DNA of 64,000 nt, taken from JBDIVL01 sp039794405 (lineage in GTDB: Bacteria > Planctomycetota > Brocadiia > Brocadiales > Brocadiaceae). Made by a program: the position numbers and the translations under genes. This document shows, one piece after another, positions 1 to 10,111 of this stretch. Positions within the stretch are counted from its first letter, which is position 1. Each line of letters opens with the position of its first letter. The stretch covers positions 62,001 through 126,000 of the forward strand of contig JBDIVL010000004.1 of assembly GCA_039794405.1 (NCBI GenBank), written 5' to 3'. Under the pieces are notes generated by a model. That model was not told the origin of the DNA, searched no databases, and was given only the letters and a program-made list of their open reading frames with translations.

Positions 1-3000
1 CCCTGATGAGGTGTGGCGATCTCAAAAAAAAGTGGACATGTGCCACTATGTTTTTTCATAATTTCCCTTAATTGATTTAATTTTTCTTCCTCAAACTGTG
101 AGGCATCAAGCTGAAGGGTTACGCACTTAGCCAGACGCGTAAGCGCATCCTTTTCGGCAATAATCTCCTTTATCCGCACGGCAGGAACTGAACTTTGGAA
201 ACCGACCTGACCTTTTACAAAGACCACCTCATCTTTGTGTAACAGTGATTGATATGTCTTCATTTCCTTGCTAAAGGCAATACACTCAACCGTACCCTTC
301 ATATCTTCAATGGTAATGTAGAGCATAGGGTCACCCCGTTTGGTAACACTTTGTTTCAGGCTGCTAATAATACCTCCTATGATTACTTCTTCTCCTTCGG
401 TGAGTTCGGAAATTTCTCCAGAAGATGCAGTAGATAATTGTTTGATTTTTTCCTTGTAGTTATTTAAGGGGTGCGAGCTTAAATAGAAACCTAAACTTTC
501 CTTTTCTGCCTGGCGTATCTCTTTCTCAGACCATTGATTTACTCCGGCGTTCTCCCCGGTACCCTTTTTCTTGAACATATCTATCTCGCTGCTCATGTCA
601 AATAATGACCTTTGGCCTGTACGCTTGTCCTTATTTGCAATGCTGCCCATCTCCATGGCTGTATCAAGTCCGGCGAGCAGTCTTGCCCGATTGTCATATA
701 ACGAGTCGAAACTTCCTGATTTCATAAGAGACTCTATTACCTGCTTATTAACAACACGCATGTCGACCCGTTTACAGAAATCGAGGATCGAAGTAAACCG
801 TCCTCCTTCTTCTCTGGATTGAATAATTGACTCGATGGCCTTATCGCCCACGTTTTTGATAGCCCCCAATCCAAACCGTATCTTGTTCCCGTGTGAAATA
901 GTGAAGTCGTCCTGGCTTTCATTAATATCCGGTGGAATTACTTCAATGCCCATATGGCGGCAATCATCAATGTAATCTACCGTCTTGTCCATATTCTGTT
1001 TTTCACAACTTATCTGTGCAACCATATATTGAACAGGGTAGTTCGCCTTTAAATAAGCTGTCTGGTAGGTGATTACGGCATAAGCTGCAGAATGAGACTT
1101 ATTGAAGCCATATCCTGCAAAGTACTCCATCAGCTCGAAAATACTTTCCGCGGTCCCACGGGGAATCCCGTTTGCTACAGCACCGTTTACAAATTGGTCT
1201 TTGAATTTTGCCATAATCTCCGGTTTCTTTTTCCCCATGGCCTTACGGAGATTATCGGCCTGGTTGAGAGTAAACCCTGCCAAACGGTTGGCAATGCGCA
1301 TAACCTGTTCCTGGTATAAAATAACCCCGTAAGTCTCTTTCAGGATCGGTTCAAGAGAAGGATGGAGGTACACTACCTCTTCCTTCCCGTGCTTTCTGTT
1401 GATAAAAGATTCCACCATGCCGCTCTGCAGGGGGCCGGGTCTGTATAAGGCTACAAGCGGCAGAATATCAGCAAATCTGTCAGGTTTTAGTTTCTTCAAT
1501 AATTCTTTGAATCCACGGCTCGTTTCTACCTGAAACACCCCTTTTACATCTCCCCGTGATAACAACTCATATGTTGCCTTGTCATCCATGGGGATTTTTG
1601 TAAGGTCAATCTCCTTTCCGGTAGTTTCTCGGATCAATTTGATGGCCTTATCGATAACGGTTAACTTTCGGACACCGAGGAAGTCTGCCTTTAACAGACC
1701 TATCTTATCTACCAGTATTTCATCATAAAACTGCGTTGTAACTACATCGCCATTTTTTGCCAGCGGAACGTATTCAGTTAATGGTTCATCCGAAATTACA
1801 ATACCAGCCGCATGCACCGATGCATGGCGGCACAATCCTTCCAGTTTCTGGGAAATATCAAATAATTCATGGATATGTTTCTCATTTTCGTAAAGTGCCT
1901 TTAGTGCAGGCTCTTGTTCCAGGGCCTGTTTTAATGTTATATTTACCGTGTTGGGAATAAGCTTGGCGACCTTGTCTACTTCAGACAGGGGGATATTCAT
2001 TACCCGTCCCACATCCCGGATTACAGCCTTTGCCTTCATTGTCCCAAATGTAATAATCTGGGCTACATTGCTGTCTCCGCCGTACTTTTTTCTCACGTAC
2101 TGGATGACTTTTTCACGGCCCTCAGCACAGAAATCGATATCGAGGTCGGGCATAGAAATTCTTTCTGCATTGAGAAACCTTTCAAATAATAAATCATTTT
2201 CTATAGGATCGATATTCGTGATATTTAATAAATATGCGACCACGCTACCCGCTCCCGATCCTCGTCCTGTTGCAGGTATACGATGCTGTACGGCAAAATG
2301 GATAAAATCCCACACAATCAAAAAATAATCTACAAAACCTGTATTTTCGATAACCTTAAGCTCGTAATCCAGGCGCTCGCAAACATTCTGTGTAAGAGAA
2401 CCATATTTTTGAAGTGCACCTTCCTCGCAAAGCTTTCTCAGATAAACACTGTTCGTCATTCCCTGTGGTGCTGTAAATTTTGGCAGATGCACCTTTCCGA
2501 AGGTCATTTCTACATTACAACGTTCAGCTATTTTTAACGTATTTTCAATGGCTTCCGGCAGATGGTGAAAAACAGCAGACATTTCATGAGAATTTTTAAA
2601 ATAAAATTCATTAGACCCAAAACGCAGCCTTTGTATGTCAGATAAGTGTTTTCCCGTATTAATACATAAGAGGGCGTCATGGGCAGTTGCATCGTCCATA
2701 TTCATATAATGAATATCATTTGTCGCAACTATCGGGATCTCTAACTGTCTCCCTATCTCGGCTGCCTTTAACACGAGCCCCGTCTGATGCTCGATTTTGT
2801 TATCCTGTACTTCCAGGTAAAAATGGTTCGGACCAAATATATCTTTATATTCCTTTACTACCTTCATCGCTTCTTCAAAGCGATGGTTTAATAGGCAACG
2901 ATTGATTTCCGATGTCATACATCCACTCAGGCAAACGATTCCCTTTGAATGGGTCTTCAAAAGTTCCTTATCGATTCTTGGTTTATAGTAAAAACCTTCC

Positions 3001-3341
3001 AGGTATGCCAATGTGGTAAGCTTCAGAAGGTTGCGGTAACCCTCGTTGTTTTCAGCAAGGAGGGTAATATGGCTCAGCGCTTCTTTTCCATCTTTAGAAT
3101 CCCGGTTAAGACGGCTGCCCTGTGTAACATATGCCTCATAACCCAGGATGGGTTTTATCCCTCTGGATTTTGCTGCCTCATAAAATTCTACAGCACCAAA
3201 CATGTTGCCATGATCGGTAAGGGCAAGGGCAGGCATTTTTAGCTGGGCGGCTTTATCTACCAAATCACTAATCTTGCATGCACCATCAAGAAGACTGTAC
3301 TCGCTGTGGACGTGAAGGTGAATGAAATTGTCTATAGTCAT
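1..3341 (-). CDS. dnaE: DNA polymerase III alpha subunit, partial (C-terminus beyond window)
   Basis: Replicative DNA polymerase subunit of the C family. The reading frame is open from the ATG at 3341 to the left edge (1113 codons visible). The N-terminus has a PHP domain (HLHVHSEYSLLDG, residues 8-20; LTDHGN, 41-46). The polymerase active site is seen as MPDLDIDF, with acidic residues D399, D401 and D403, preceded by a GRGSGAGS loop. Palm, fingers and helix-hairpin-helix sequence follow, and an OB-fold-like stretch lies at about residues 985-1060. Length and order match the E. coli DnaE type (about 1160 residues) rather than PolC. The gene is read away from the next annotated gene, and no start better than the one used is visible. 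Only the extreme C-terminal tau-binding region is missing. Confidence 0.97.
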   Translation of the reverse strand, partial: MTIDNFIHLHVHSEYSLLDGACKISDLVDKAAQLKMPALALTDHGNMFGAVEFYEAAKSRGIKPILGYEAYVTQGSRLNRDSKDGKEALSHITLLAENNEGYRNLLKLTTLAYLEGFYYKPRIDKELLKTHSKGIVCLSGCMTSEINRCLLNHRFEEAMKVVKEYKDIFGPNHFYLEVQDNKIEHQTGLVLKAAEIGRQLEIPIVATNDIHYMNMDDATAHDALLCINTGKHLSDIQRLRFGSNEFYFKNSHEMSAVFHHLPEAIENTLKIAERCNVEMTFGKVHLPKFTAPQGMTNSVYLRKLCEEGALQKYGSLTQNVCERLDYELKVIENTGFVDYFLIVWDFIHFAVQHRIPATGRGSGAGSVVAYLLNITNIDPIENDLLFERFLNAERISMPDLDIDFCAEGREKVIQYVRKKYGGDSNVAQIITFGTMKAKAVIRDVGRVMNIPLSEVDKVAKLIPNTVNITLKQALEQEPALKALYENEKHIHELFDISQKLEGLCRHASVHAAGIVISDEPLTEYVPLAKNGDVVTTQFYDEILVDKIGLLKADFLGVRKLTVIDKAIKLIRETTGKEIDLTKIPMDDKATYELLSRGDVKGVFQVETSRGFKELLKKLKPDRFADILPLVALYRPGPLQSGMVESFINRKHGKEEVVYLHPSLEPILKETYGVILYQEQVMRIANRLAGFTLNQADNLRKAMGKKKPEIMAKFKDQFVNGAVANGIPRGTAESIFELMEYFAGYGFNKSHSAAYAVITYQTAYLKANYPVQYMVAQISCEKQNMDKTVDYIDDCRHMGIEVIPPDINESQDDFTISHGNKIRFGLGAIKNVGDKAIESIIQSREEGGRFTSILDFCKRVDMRVVNKQVIESLMKSGSFDSLYDNRARLLAGLDTAMEMGSIANKDKRTGQRSLFDMSSEIDMFKKKGTGENAGVNQWSEKEIRQAEKESLGFYLSSHPLNNYKEKIKQLSTASSGEISELTEGEEVIIGGIISSLKQSVTKRGDPMLYITIEDMKGTVECIAFSKEMKTYQSLLHKDEVVFVKGQVGFQSSVPAVRIKEIIAEKDALTRLAKCVTLQLDASQFEEEKLNQLREIMKKHSGTCPLFFEIATPHQ

Positions 3342-3856
3342 GGTATCTTTCAAAATAATTCCTGAACCTATGGGCCTACCTCCTGTGAAAGCAGGGATTT
3401 GAATTTTTGGCTCATGGTTGGTTCAACCTTGGAGATTGAACCTTACGTTAAGCATTGATCTGTATATTTTTGATTGGTGCCAGGCATTGGAAACATACCA
3501 AAATTTTTATTTTGCATTTTCCACTTCCAAACTTGTTGCTCTGCTTTACTCACAAGCCGGAAATGGAATTTGATAAGCTATCAAAAATATATGACTTAAA
3601 ACCTCTAGGTCCTTTAAAGCCCGATTTAGCAACTTCTTGTTGTCCAGATTAGGATATCCAGTGAACTTTAATTTTTCTACGAAGTATTATGGTAATATAT
3701 CAATCAGAAAATCAAGCCAAAATTGATAACAATTTTACTTGAAACCTCTGTTATATTTTGCTATTATCCTCAAAGTGAATTTTTGTCAAAAATTATTCCT
3801 AAATAAAAGCTCAGTATATCACCATTTTATAAATACACCAAAAGGGGGGGTATTCA
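3342..3856. other. Intergenic region with a GGTTCAATC-type hairpin
   Basis: This 515 bp divergent gap separates dnaE from the coiled-coil gene. It contains a palindrome at 3420-3442 (GGTTCAACC ... GATTGAACC), one member of a repeat family seen many times in the window. The sequence after it (GGTGCCAGGCATTGGAAACAT) resembles that after the copy near 38.9 kb. The rest is AT-rich and probably holds both promoters; I cannot place -35/-10 boxes with confidence. Confidence 0.6.
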
Positions 3857-4702
3857 ATGTCTAGTTGCAACTCAAAAGCGAAGGCAATTATGGTAGTATT
3901 GGTTGGCGTTTTTGGACTGCTCTGTGTTGGTTTTGCAGTCTCAGTTACCGAAAAATACAGAATACAAAAGGAGCGGGTACATACCCTCGAAAGGCAGCTT
4001 GGTGCAGGGCGGAAAGAGGTTTTAAAAGTTCCTGAATTAATGGAAAACCTCGATAAAATTGAAGTAGCAAAAAAAGAATCTGAAGATAAATTTGCTGCCT
4101 GTGCCTCAGAAAAGGAAAGCTTGGTTGCAAAAGCAAATGAATTACAAAAGGAAGTAGATACCTTTGGTGCCATTAAGGCTGCTGTAGGTGTTCAAATTAG
4201 CGGGTTACAGAATACTATTCAGGAGCAGCAAAACAAGCTGAACGAATTGGAGAGCGACAGAGGTAAATTATCAGAACAGATCACAGCCCTTGAAGGAGAG
4301 AAAAATCAAATTGCAGAGAGATCTGAGTTGCAGGTTGCGGATATAAAAAGAAGCCAGGAAGAGATAAAAAATCAGTTGATTTATTACACAGAGGCAAAGA
4401 AGATTGCTGATCAAGAGCTTGAAGCAAAGCAAAAAACTATAACAGAACTTCAGAAGGCAAAAGAAAACCTTGAGGCAGAGCTGGAAAGGATGAAGGGACA
4501 AGGTCCGGCAACAGAACCATCCAGTCCTTCAGAGGGGCCTCAATTTCCGCTTACGGATACCTCATCGAAGAGTTCTACAACAGAAGAGTTAGACAAGGCT
4601 TTTGCCTTACTGCGGGAAAGGATTACTTCTCCCGCAATAGCCCTTGATGAGGTAAGCATACTTTTGTCAAGAATCGATAATGCATTGAAAAGTTTAAAAT
4701 AA
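3857..4702 (+). CDS. Membrane-anchored coiled-coil protein, function unknown
   Basis: A 281-residue protein with a short cytoplasmic start, one hydrophobic segment (about residues 11-31, VVLVGVFGLLCVGFAVSV), then a long Glu/Lys/Gln-rich region (about 35-215) with heptad-like spacing typical of a parallel coiled coil. A Pro/Ser-rich linker (about 216-240) and a short helical C-terminal domain (FALLRERITSPAIALDEVSILLSRIDNALKSL) follow. The start is supported by a strong purine run (AAAAGGGGGGG) about 8 bases upstream. It stands alone, followed by a good terminator. I do not recognise a family; the topology suggests an inner-membrane protein with a periplasmic rod, possibly a spacer or envelope scaffold, but that is inference. 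Confidence 0.85.
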   Translation: MSSCNSKAKAIMVVLVGVFGLLCVGFAVSVTEKYRIQKERVHTLERQLGAGRKEVLKVPELMENLDKIEVAKKESEDKFAACASEKESLVAKANELQKEVDTFGAIKAAVGVQISGLQNTIQEQQNKLNELESDRGKLSEQITALEGEKNQIAERSELQVADIKRSQEEIKNQLIYYTEAKKIADQELEAKQKTITELQKAKENLEAELERMKGQGPATEPSSPSEGPQFPLTDTSSKSSTTEELDKAFALLRERITSPAIALDEVSILLSRIDNALKSLK

Positions 4703-4755
4703 AAATCGCCTATTCGAAAATAATCAAATAGTCAGTTTCTTTATGTATTTTATTA

Positions 4756-4781
4756 GGGAAGGTTTATACCTTCCCTTTTTT
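4756..4781 (+). terminator. Rho-independent terminator
   Basis: GGGAAGG, a 6-base loop (TTTATA), CCTTCCC and a run of T form a perfect 7-bp stem with a U tract. It lies between the convergent coiled-coil gene and the response regulator gene; the T run overlaps the regulator's stop codon. It best serves the plus-strand gene. Confidence 0.85.
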
Positions 4782-6159
4782 ATTTGATACGAAGTTCCCG
4801 CATCTTTTGCTGAAGATTTTGCCGGTGCATATCAAGTGCTTCTGCGGTACGACTAATGTTTCCGCCATGTTCCTCTAATTTCTTTGTTATAAAGTCACGT
4901 TCAAAATTTTCTACAAGTATTTTTTTTGCATCTCTGAATGAAAGACGGTAATTTATGTTTTTTAATACCACCGTATTATTTTCCGGGTACTTTATCTCTT
5001 CCGGCAGGTCTCCCGTATCGAGAGTATCACTATTCGCAAGGACTACTGCACTTTCAATAACGTTCTTAAGTTGACGGACATTACCAGGCCAATCATAAGA
5101 AACCAGAAATTTCATAGCCTCGTGGGAAATAGATGAAATGTATTTTTGATGCCTCTCGGAAAAATATTGTATAAACCGGTTCACTAAAAAGGGAACATCT
5201 TCCTTTCTATGTCTCAGGGGAGGAAGTTTTATGTTTACCACTTTGATTCTGTAGTATAGGTCTTCTCGAAATCGTCCTTCCTCAATTTCTTCTTCAAGAT
5301 CGCGGTGAGTTGCACTAATGATCCGTACATCCACTGATAATGTCTCGGTACCACCCAAACGCTCAAATTTCTGCTCTTGTAACACCCTCAGGAGTTTTGA
5401 TTGTGTGCTGACACTCATGTCTCCAATCTCATCGAGAAATATCGTTCCTTTATTCGCCATCTCGAATTTCCCGAGCCGTCTTTCCGTCGCGCCGGTAAAA
5501 GCGCCTTTCTCATGTCCAAAGAGTTCACTTTCAACCAGCGTCTCCGGCACTGCAGCACAATTCATGATAATAAAGGGTCCATTCCAGCGTTTACTTTGCC
5601 TGTGAATCTCCCTGGCTGCAAGTTCCTTACCACTGCCACTCTCACCCAGAATAAGCACCGTAACGTCCGTTGTGCCAACTTTTTCAATCTTATGAAAGAC
5701 ATTTTTCATTGCATCGCTCTGGCCAATAAGTTCTCCCATACCCTCCAAACGGCCGATTTCTTGCCGGAGCCGTGCATTTTCTTCCTGCAACGCGAGCCTC
5801 TCGAAGGCATTTTTCACAATAATCCTTAACTCGTCGATTTCGTATGGCTTTGCAATGTAATCGTAAGCCCCCTTTTTCATGGCCTCAACCGCAATTTTCT
5901 CGGATCCGTAAGCAGTTACAATAACCACAAGGGGAGGATTTTTCATAGCATTGATCATTTCTAAGGTTTTCAAACCATCAAGATGGGGCATGTTGATATC
6001 AAGGAGTATCAATTCAGGATGATGTACCTTAATAATATGCAACGCGTCGGTACCATCTTTTGCCTCGTACACGACGTAGTTATCCTTTTGAAAGATCTTT
6101 TTCATGCCGTAACGTGCGGCTTTTTCGTCATCTACAATTAATATGGAAGGTTTAAGCAT
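4780..6159 (-). CDS. NtrC-family sigma54-dependent response regulator
   Basis: A 459-residue transcription activator. The receiver domain has the acid pocket DDE (10-12), phospho-acceptor D54 (LILLDINMP), T82 and K104. The AAA+ domain has Walker A GESGSGKE (172-179), the sigma54-contact loop GAFTGA (219-224) and Walker B FLDEIGDM (241-248). A Fis-type helix-turn-helix is at the C-terminus (NISRTAEALDMHRQNLQQKM). The ATG lies 6 bases after the kinase gene's stop, so the two form an operon with the kinase first. It should open sigma54 promoters when phosphorylated by that kinase. Targets cannot be read from the window, and I saw no clear sigma54 (TGGCAC-N5-TTGCA) promoter nearby. Confidence 0.95.
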   Translation of the reverse strand: MLKPSILIVDDEKAARYGMKKIFQKDNYVVYEAKDGTDALHIIKVHHPELILLDINMPHLDGLKTLEMINAMKNPPLVVIVTAYGSEKIAVEAMKKGAYDYIAKPYEIDELRIIVKNAFERLALQEENARLRQEIGRLEGMGELIGQSDAMKNVFHKIEKVGTTDVTVLILGESGSGKELAAREIHRQSKRWNGPFIIMNCAAVPETLVESELFGHEKGAFTGATERRLGKFEMANKGTIFLDEIGDMSVSTQSKLLRVLQEQKFERLGGTETLSVDVRIISATHRDLEEEIEEGRFREDLYYRIKVVNIKLPPLRHRKEDVPFLVNRFIQYFSERHQKYISSISHEAMKFLVSYDWPGNVRQLKNVIESAVVLANSDTLDTGDLPEEIKYPENNTVVLKNINYRLSFRDAKKILVENFERDFITKKLEEHGGNISRTAEALDMHRQNLQQKMRELRIK

Positions 6160-6165
6160 ATGCCT

Positions 6166-8280
6166 CTAAGCTTGGAATAATGCAGATTCATAGAAAGGAA
6201 AATTAATAACAAATGATGTACCATCCCCGTTGCTCTCAACGGATATGGTAGCATCTATATCTTCCAGTTTCTTTTTCACAATAGAAAGTCCTAACCCCGT
6301 CCCGGTCTGTTTTGTAGTATAAAATGGCTCAAATATTTTTTGTAATGATTCCTGGGGTATACCAGGGCCGGTATCGACAACTGATACCCGAATCGTATGA
6401 TTATCAGGCTGATAATCAGCATGAATAGTTATTTTCCCGCCAGACGGCATTGCCTGAATGGCATTGTGGAGGAGGTTGAAAAAAACCTCTTTCAGCGCTC
6501 CTTCATCTGCAAGAATGGATGGAAGGTCGTAAGGAATTTGGCAGAAGGTTGCAATCTTATTTTGTTTTGCCTCATGATTCAGTACCACTAACGCCGAATG
6601 AATAACCTCTCCAATTTTAACACCGGTTTTTACCTCGCCACCCGGTTTTGCAAACTGCAGAAGTTGATTAACAACTTTGGTTAACCGGTCTATCTCGTTT
6701 ACAATAATAGCCAGGTCTTCCTGCAACGGGTCGTTTTTCTTTAAATCCTCACGGATAACCTGGACAATTGCCTTTATAGAGCTTAATGGGTTTTTGACCT
6801 CATGCGCCACACTTGTAGACAGGCGTCCGAGGCTGGATAGTTTTTCGTTCTCATACATCTTTCTTTCCAGGCAGAGCTTTTCTTCTATGATTTTTGATTT
6901 CTCTACTGCAGAACCGATTTCATTAGCAATAATCATTAAATGGTCCAGATGGTCAGAGACAATGGGCAAGCCTCTTCTGGCACGCCCCAGGCTTAAAAGT
7001 CCTGTAAGCTTACGATTAACAAATACCGGAAATATAAAAACAGCATCAAGGAGCCGCATTTCATTGATAATAGAAACGTCTTTTACCTCGTATCGGTTTA
7101 ACACAACAAATTCACCGTTTGCAAAAAACTGTGTGATCTGTTGTATTTCTAACTGACTTATAGGCTCGTATCTTTTATCTCCGATAATTTGAACCCGTTC
7201 GTTCTTAAAAAGGAGAAGATTGGTAGATTTAATGGCCGTAGCCTTTTTAATGGATATAACAACGTATTCAAGCAACTTTGTAAAATTTACCAGGGGGTCT
7301 GTGCTGATAATGTGGCTCAACTCATTTAATAAGTACTCACTATCTGCAATACGATAAAATATCAGCTTCCTTAAAAACTTTTGTACTCCCTCTTTCAGTT
7401 TTGGAAACCAGAATACGAGGTTGATAACACAGACGGCCTCCAATATCCTTGCATTCACAAGATATTGCTGTTCCAGGAATTTACTTAATTGTTTAATCCC
7501 AAAATAATACAGACAAATCAAAAGAAGGGTAAGGGAGGAGTAAAAAATGCTGCGGCGAAGCACAAATTCCATATAATTATACCGGTAAACATAGTAGGAA
7601 AAAATAATACTTGGAAAGATAGATGACAGCATGGAAACGAGTACAAGATAGTTTCCGATATAAGCGATTTTATCCCCTTCAAGCAGCACGGTAAACCCAA
7701 TAAATACTGCAATGGTAATAACTACCCAAAAGATAGCCATATGAAACTTTTGTTCTTCTTTTTCATCCACCCTTTTTGCAAGCCATTTGGAAATACCTGC
7801 TGCAATGAACAACGATATTATCAGCCATACTACAAAGGGTTTCACATAGTGGGTAGCAGTTGCCATCAGGTTAGTGTCCTTCGACAGAATGAAATTTTTG
7901 ATGACAAACGAAAACGGTATAACAGGAAGATAAATACCCACGATAATACGCCGCTGTAATGATTTTTTAATCCGGGATTCACTTTCAAACAGGAACAAAA
8001 CTGCCGTATGGAGCAAAAGGCTGGGCATAAAACCGATGCCTGCGTAAGAAATTGCGTCTGCAACAAGGTCTACAGATGCAATATTTTTCCCGAAGAGGAG
8101 AAAACTAAAGAGGTAGACGGTATTCCCAAAGTGCCACATAGCCACACTGATAACCAGGAAGAGGAATACGAGTTCACTCCTCGTCTTCTGTTTTCGCTGT
8201 ACGATCAGGATCGAGAGAACTATGTGCAGGATGGTGCCCAGGATAAAACCAATGAGGGATATAATTTCGTAGAGTGGCAT
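6166..8280 (-). CDS. Sensor histidine kinase with polytopic N-terminus and GAF-like domain
   Basis: A 704-residue kinase. Residues 1-300 hold about eight hydrophobic segments (7TM-type sensor region). Residues about 315-460 look like a GAF domain, followed by a short helix and HisKA with the phospho-acceptor motif VAHEVKNPLSS (H493). The ATPase domain has an N box (NLLHNAIQA, about 602), G1 DTGPGI (636-641) and G2 GTGLGLSI (660-667). Together with the downstream NtrC-type regulator this is a membrane two-component system. The 7TM-GAF-HisKA layout resembles PrsK kinases of exopolysaccharide/PEP-CTERM systems, but no exosortase genes are present, so this is only an architectural comparison. Its upstream region is short of a clear ribosome-binding site. 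Confidence 0.94.
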   Translation of the reverse strand: MPLYEIISLIGFILGTILHIVLSILIVQRKQKTRSELVFLFLVISVAMWHFGNTVYLFSFLLFGKNIASVDLVADAISYAGIGFMPSLLLHTAVLFLFESESRIKKSLQRRIIVGIYLPVIPFSFVIKNFILSKDTNLMATATHYVKPFVVWLIISLFIAAGISKWLAKRVDEKEEQKFHMAIFWVVITIAVFIGFTVLLEGDKIAYIGNYLVLVSMLSSIFPSIIFSYYVYRYNYMEFVLRRSIFYSSLTLLLICLYYFGIKQLSKFLEQQYLVNARILEAVCVINLVFWFPKLKEGVQKFLRKLIFYRIADSEYLLNELSHIISTDPLVNFTKLLEYVVISIKKATAIKSTNLLLFKNERVQIIGDKRYEPISQLEIQQITQFFANGEFVVLNRYEVKDVSIINEMRLLDAVFIFPVFVNRKLTGLLSLGRARRGLPIVSDHLDHLMIIANEIGSAVEKSKIIEEKLCLERKMYENEKLSSLGRLSTSVAHEVKNPLSSIKAIVQVIREDLKKNDPLQEDLAIIVNEIDRLTKVVNQLLQFAKPGGEVKTGVKIGEVIHSALVVLNHEAKQNKIATFCQIPYDLPSILADEGALKEVFFNLLHNAIQAMPSGGKITIHADYQPDNHTIRVSVVDTGPGIPQESLQKIFEPFYTTKQTGTGLGLSIVKKKLEDIDATISVESNGDGTSFVINFPFYESALFQA

Positions 8281-8345
8281 AGTATAGTATGTAGCAGCGT
8301 TAAAACATATGAGAACGAATTAATATAATATCCAGTATTTAAATG

Positions 8346-9058
8346 TTAAGAGGAAGAATTAAATTTAACTATAGCTTCCCAATTTATCTTCCCATTTGTG
8401 CAAAATTCTTTACCAAATTCAAAAGTAAAATTATTTATTAATTTTGAATAGGCTTCTAAAAATTCTTCATTCTTTTCTTTTGCTTTATGTCCAAGTGGCT
8501 CAATAATTTGAATATAGAGATCAGTATTTCCTGAAATAAATTCCCAGAACTCTTGTCCACACAGTTTCAAATAATCCCCCTTATCTGGTTTATTGTCCCT
8601 ACCATAGCAACAATATTTATTTTGGAAGTATTTGTTCCCAAAATTTTTTTAGCCTTTTTAAAATTTTCCCGCATTCTGTTGGTTTGAGCACTATTCCCCC
8701 AATTTGGACCCGATTTTATAGCAACAATGTATTTAATATTATTTTTTTCGAATTCTAAATCAATTCCTTCTGCTGCTGATTTCTTACCATTGTAAACCTT
8801 ACTGCAGACAAAAACAGATAAACCTTCTAAAAATTCACCAAATATTGTTTCTTCCTGTGAGGATAAATAAGCATCAAGCACAATCTTTACTAAGTCTTGT
8901 GCAGTTAAAATATTTTTAGCTTTAAATAAGTAAGGATTCTTTCTGTTTATTAATCGACTTAATTTTAAACATGCAAGACTTTGTAATCTCTTTTCGTGAA
9001 AACTTCCTATATTGTTTTCAACATAATTGATTACATCATTTAGACCGAGTTTTCCCAT
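8346..9058 (-). pseudogene. PmeII-like type II restriction endonuclease, frameshifted
   Basis: Two reading frames together give a PmeII-family nuclease. The first (8567-9058) contains LFKAKNILTAQDLVK, SSQEETIFGEFLEG and the core AAEGIDLEF ... YIVAIKSGPNWGN (likely catalytic D and K). The second supplies the conserved C-terminus from CCYGRDNKPDKGDY through LCGQEFWEFISG to the end at 8346. The frame change falls at about 8607-8611, where one GTTGC lies where I would expect two (INIV-A..NG-CCYG in relatives as I recall them), so a deletion of about 16 bases between short direct repeats is a plausible cause. The start overlaps the methyltransferase end by 23 bases. A sequencing error cannot be excluded, although the missing VNG-like residues argue for a real deletion. 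Confidence 0.8.
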
Positions 9059-9896
9059 AGATTATTTTTGATTCGAATAAGTAATGTTGGATATGATTAA
9101 TTTCTTTCTTTACCATTTCACAATATTCAGGAAGTATTTCAATGCCAATTGAATTTCTTTTCATTTTTTGAGCAACAGAAATGGTTGTTCCGGAACCCAT
9201 AAAGGGATCTAATACTGTGTCGCCTTCTTTAGTAAAGAGCTTAATAAACCAAGACGGTAAGTCACCAGGAAAAGCTGCACTATGGTTTTTATTATTACAT
9301 TCAGTTGCTAAATGTAAAACATTAGTGGGATAAACCTTTTCTCTATTTAACCAATTAGAAACGTTTTTACCAAAACCACTACCATTTTTAGCATTGTCTC
9401 TAATTTTATCGGTTTCGCTTAAATTTCTTAATCTATCTTTAGCCCAATCTCCCACTGGTACCATTACCTCTTCCTGATACATATTAAATTTCTTATCTTT
9501 ATTAAACTGCAACAGTCTTTCCCAGGCATCGCGAAAACGATTGGGCCACTTGCCTGGATAGCAATTTTTTTTATGCCAAATAAATTCTTCTGTCCAAAAC
9601 CAGCCTTGCTTTCGCATCTCAAGAATTAATTCAATAACATAAACATGTCTTTCACCATCAACGACTTTTTCTTTAATGTTTAAAATAAAAGTCCCGGTTG
9701 GTTTTAAGATTCTTAGTAACTCCTTTGAAATTGGTAAAAACCATTCAACATATTTATCAGGGCTAATTCCACCATAAGTATTCTTTCTTTTGTCAACGTA
9801 GGGGGGTGAAGTAAAAATTAAGTCAATAGAATTATCTTCAACTTTTTTTAAAACTTCTTTACAATCACCTAATAATATGTTTGCTGTTATTTTCAT
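9036..9896 (-). CDS. Type II site-specific DNA methyltransferase (beta class, SPPY motif)
   Basis: A 286-residue SAM-dependent DNA amino-methyltransferase. Catalytic motif IV is TSPPY (29-33) and lies before the SAM motif DPFMGSGTT (230-238), the beta-class order. SPPY is typical of N4-cytosine enzymes and some N6-adenine ones. It is the modification partner of the broken PmeII-like nuclease downstream, with a 23-base gene overlap. It is intact, so with the nuclease inactive it would act as a solitary methylase. The cassette is visibly more AT-rich than the flanking kinase and heptosyltransferase genes, which suggests acquisition by transfer. Confidence 0.92.
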   Translation of the reverse strand: MKITANILLGDCKEVLKKVEDNSIDLIFTSPPYVDKRKNTYGGISPDKYVEWFLPISKELLRILKPTGTFILNIKEKVVDGERHVYVIELILEMRKQGWFWTEEFIWHKKNCYPGKWPNRFRDAWERLLQFNKDKKFNMYQEEVMVPVGDWAKDRLRNLSETDKIRDNAKNGSGFGKNVSNWLNREKVYPTNVLHLATECNNKNHSAAFPGDLPSWFIKLFTKEGDTVLDPFMGSGTTISVAQKMKRNSIGIEILPEYCEMVKKEINHIQHYLFESKIIYGKTRSK

Positions 9897-9901
9897 GGGT
9901 T

Positions 9902-10111
9902 TTATTCTTCAGCTTCTTCTACATCTACAGCCTCATTAATAGTTGGCTCGATTTCTACAATTGAAAATTTATTTTTTTGCCTTTCTTCAAATGTTGAAGC
10001 ATCACAACAATTCCCAATGTAAAATTCAGCATACTTGCAAGCCTTTTCTTCGCTTTCAGCCTCAATTGTTACAACATAAGATCTTGCTAAACTTACCCGG
10101 TATTTTTTCAT
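9902..10111 (-). CDS. Small acidic protein of the restriction-modification cassette
   Basis: A 69-residue protein beginning MKKYRVSLARSYVVTIEAES, with an acidic C-terminus (EAVDVEEAEE). The N-terminal half looks like a short beta-alpha fold and contains a CC pair. It ends 5 bases before the methyltransferase start and is probably the first gene of that operon. Its function is unknown. Position would allow a controller or adaptor role, but no helix-turn-helix is evident. Confidence 0.65.
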   Translation of the reverse strand: MKKYRVSLARSYVVTIEAESEEKACKYAEFYIGNCCDASTFEERQKNKFSIVEIEPTINEAVDVEEAEE

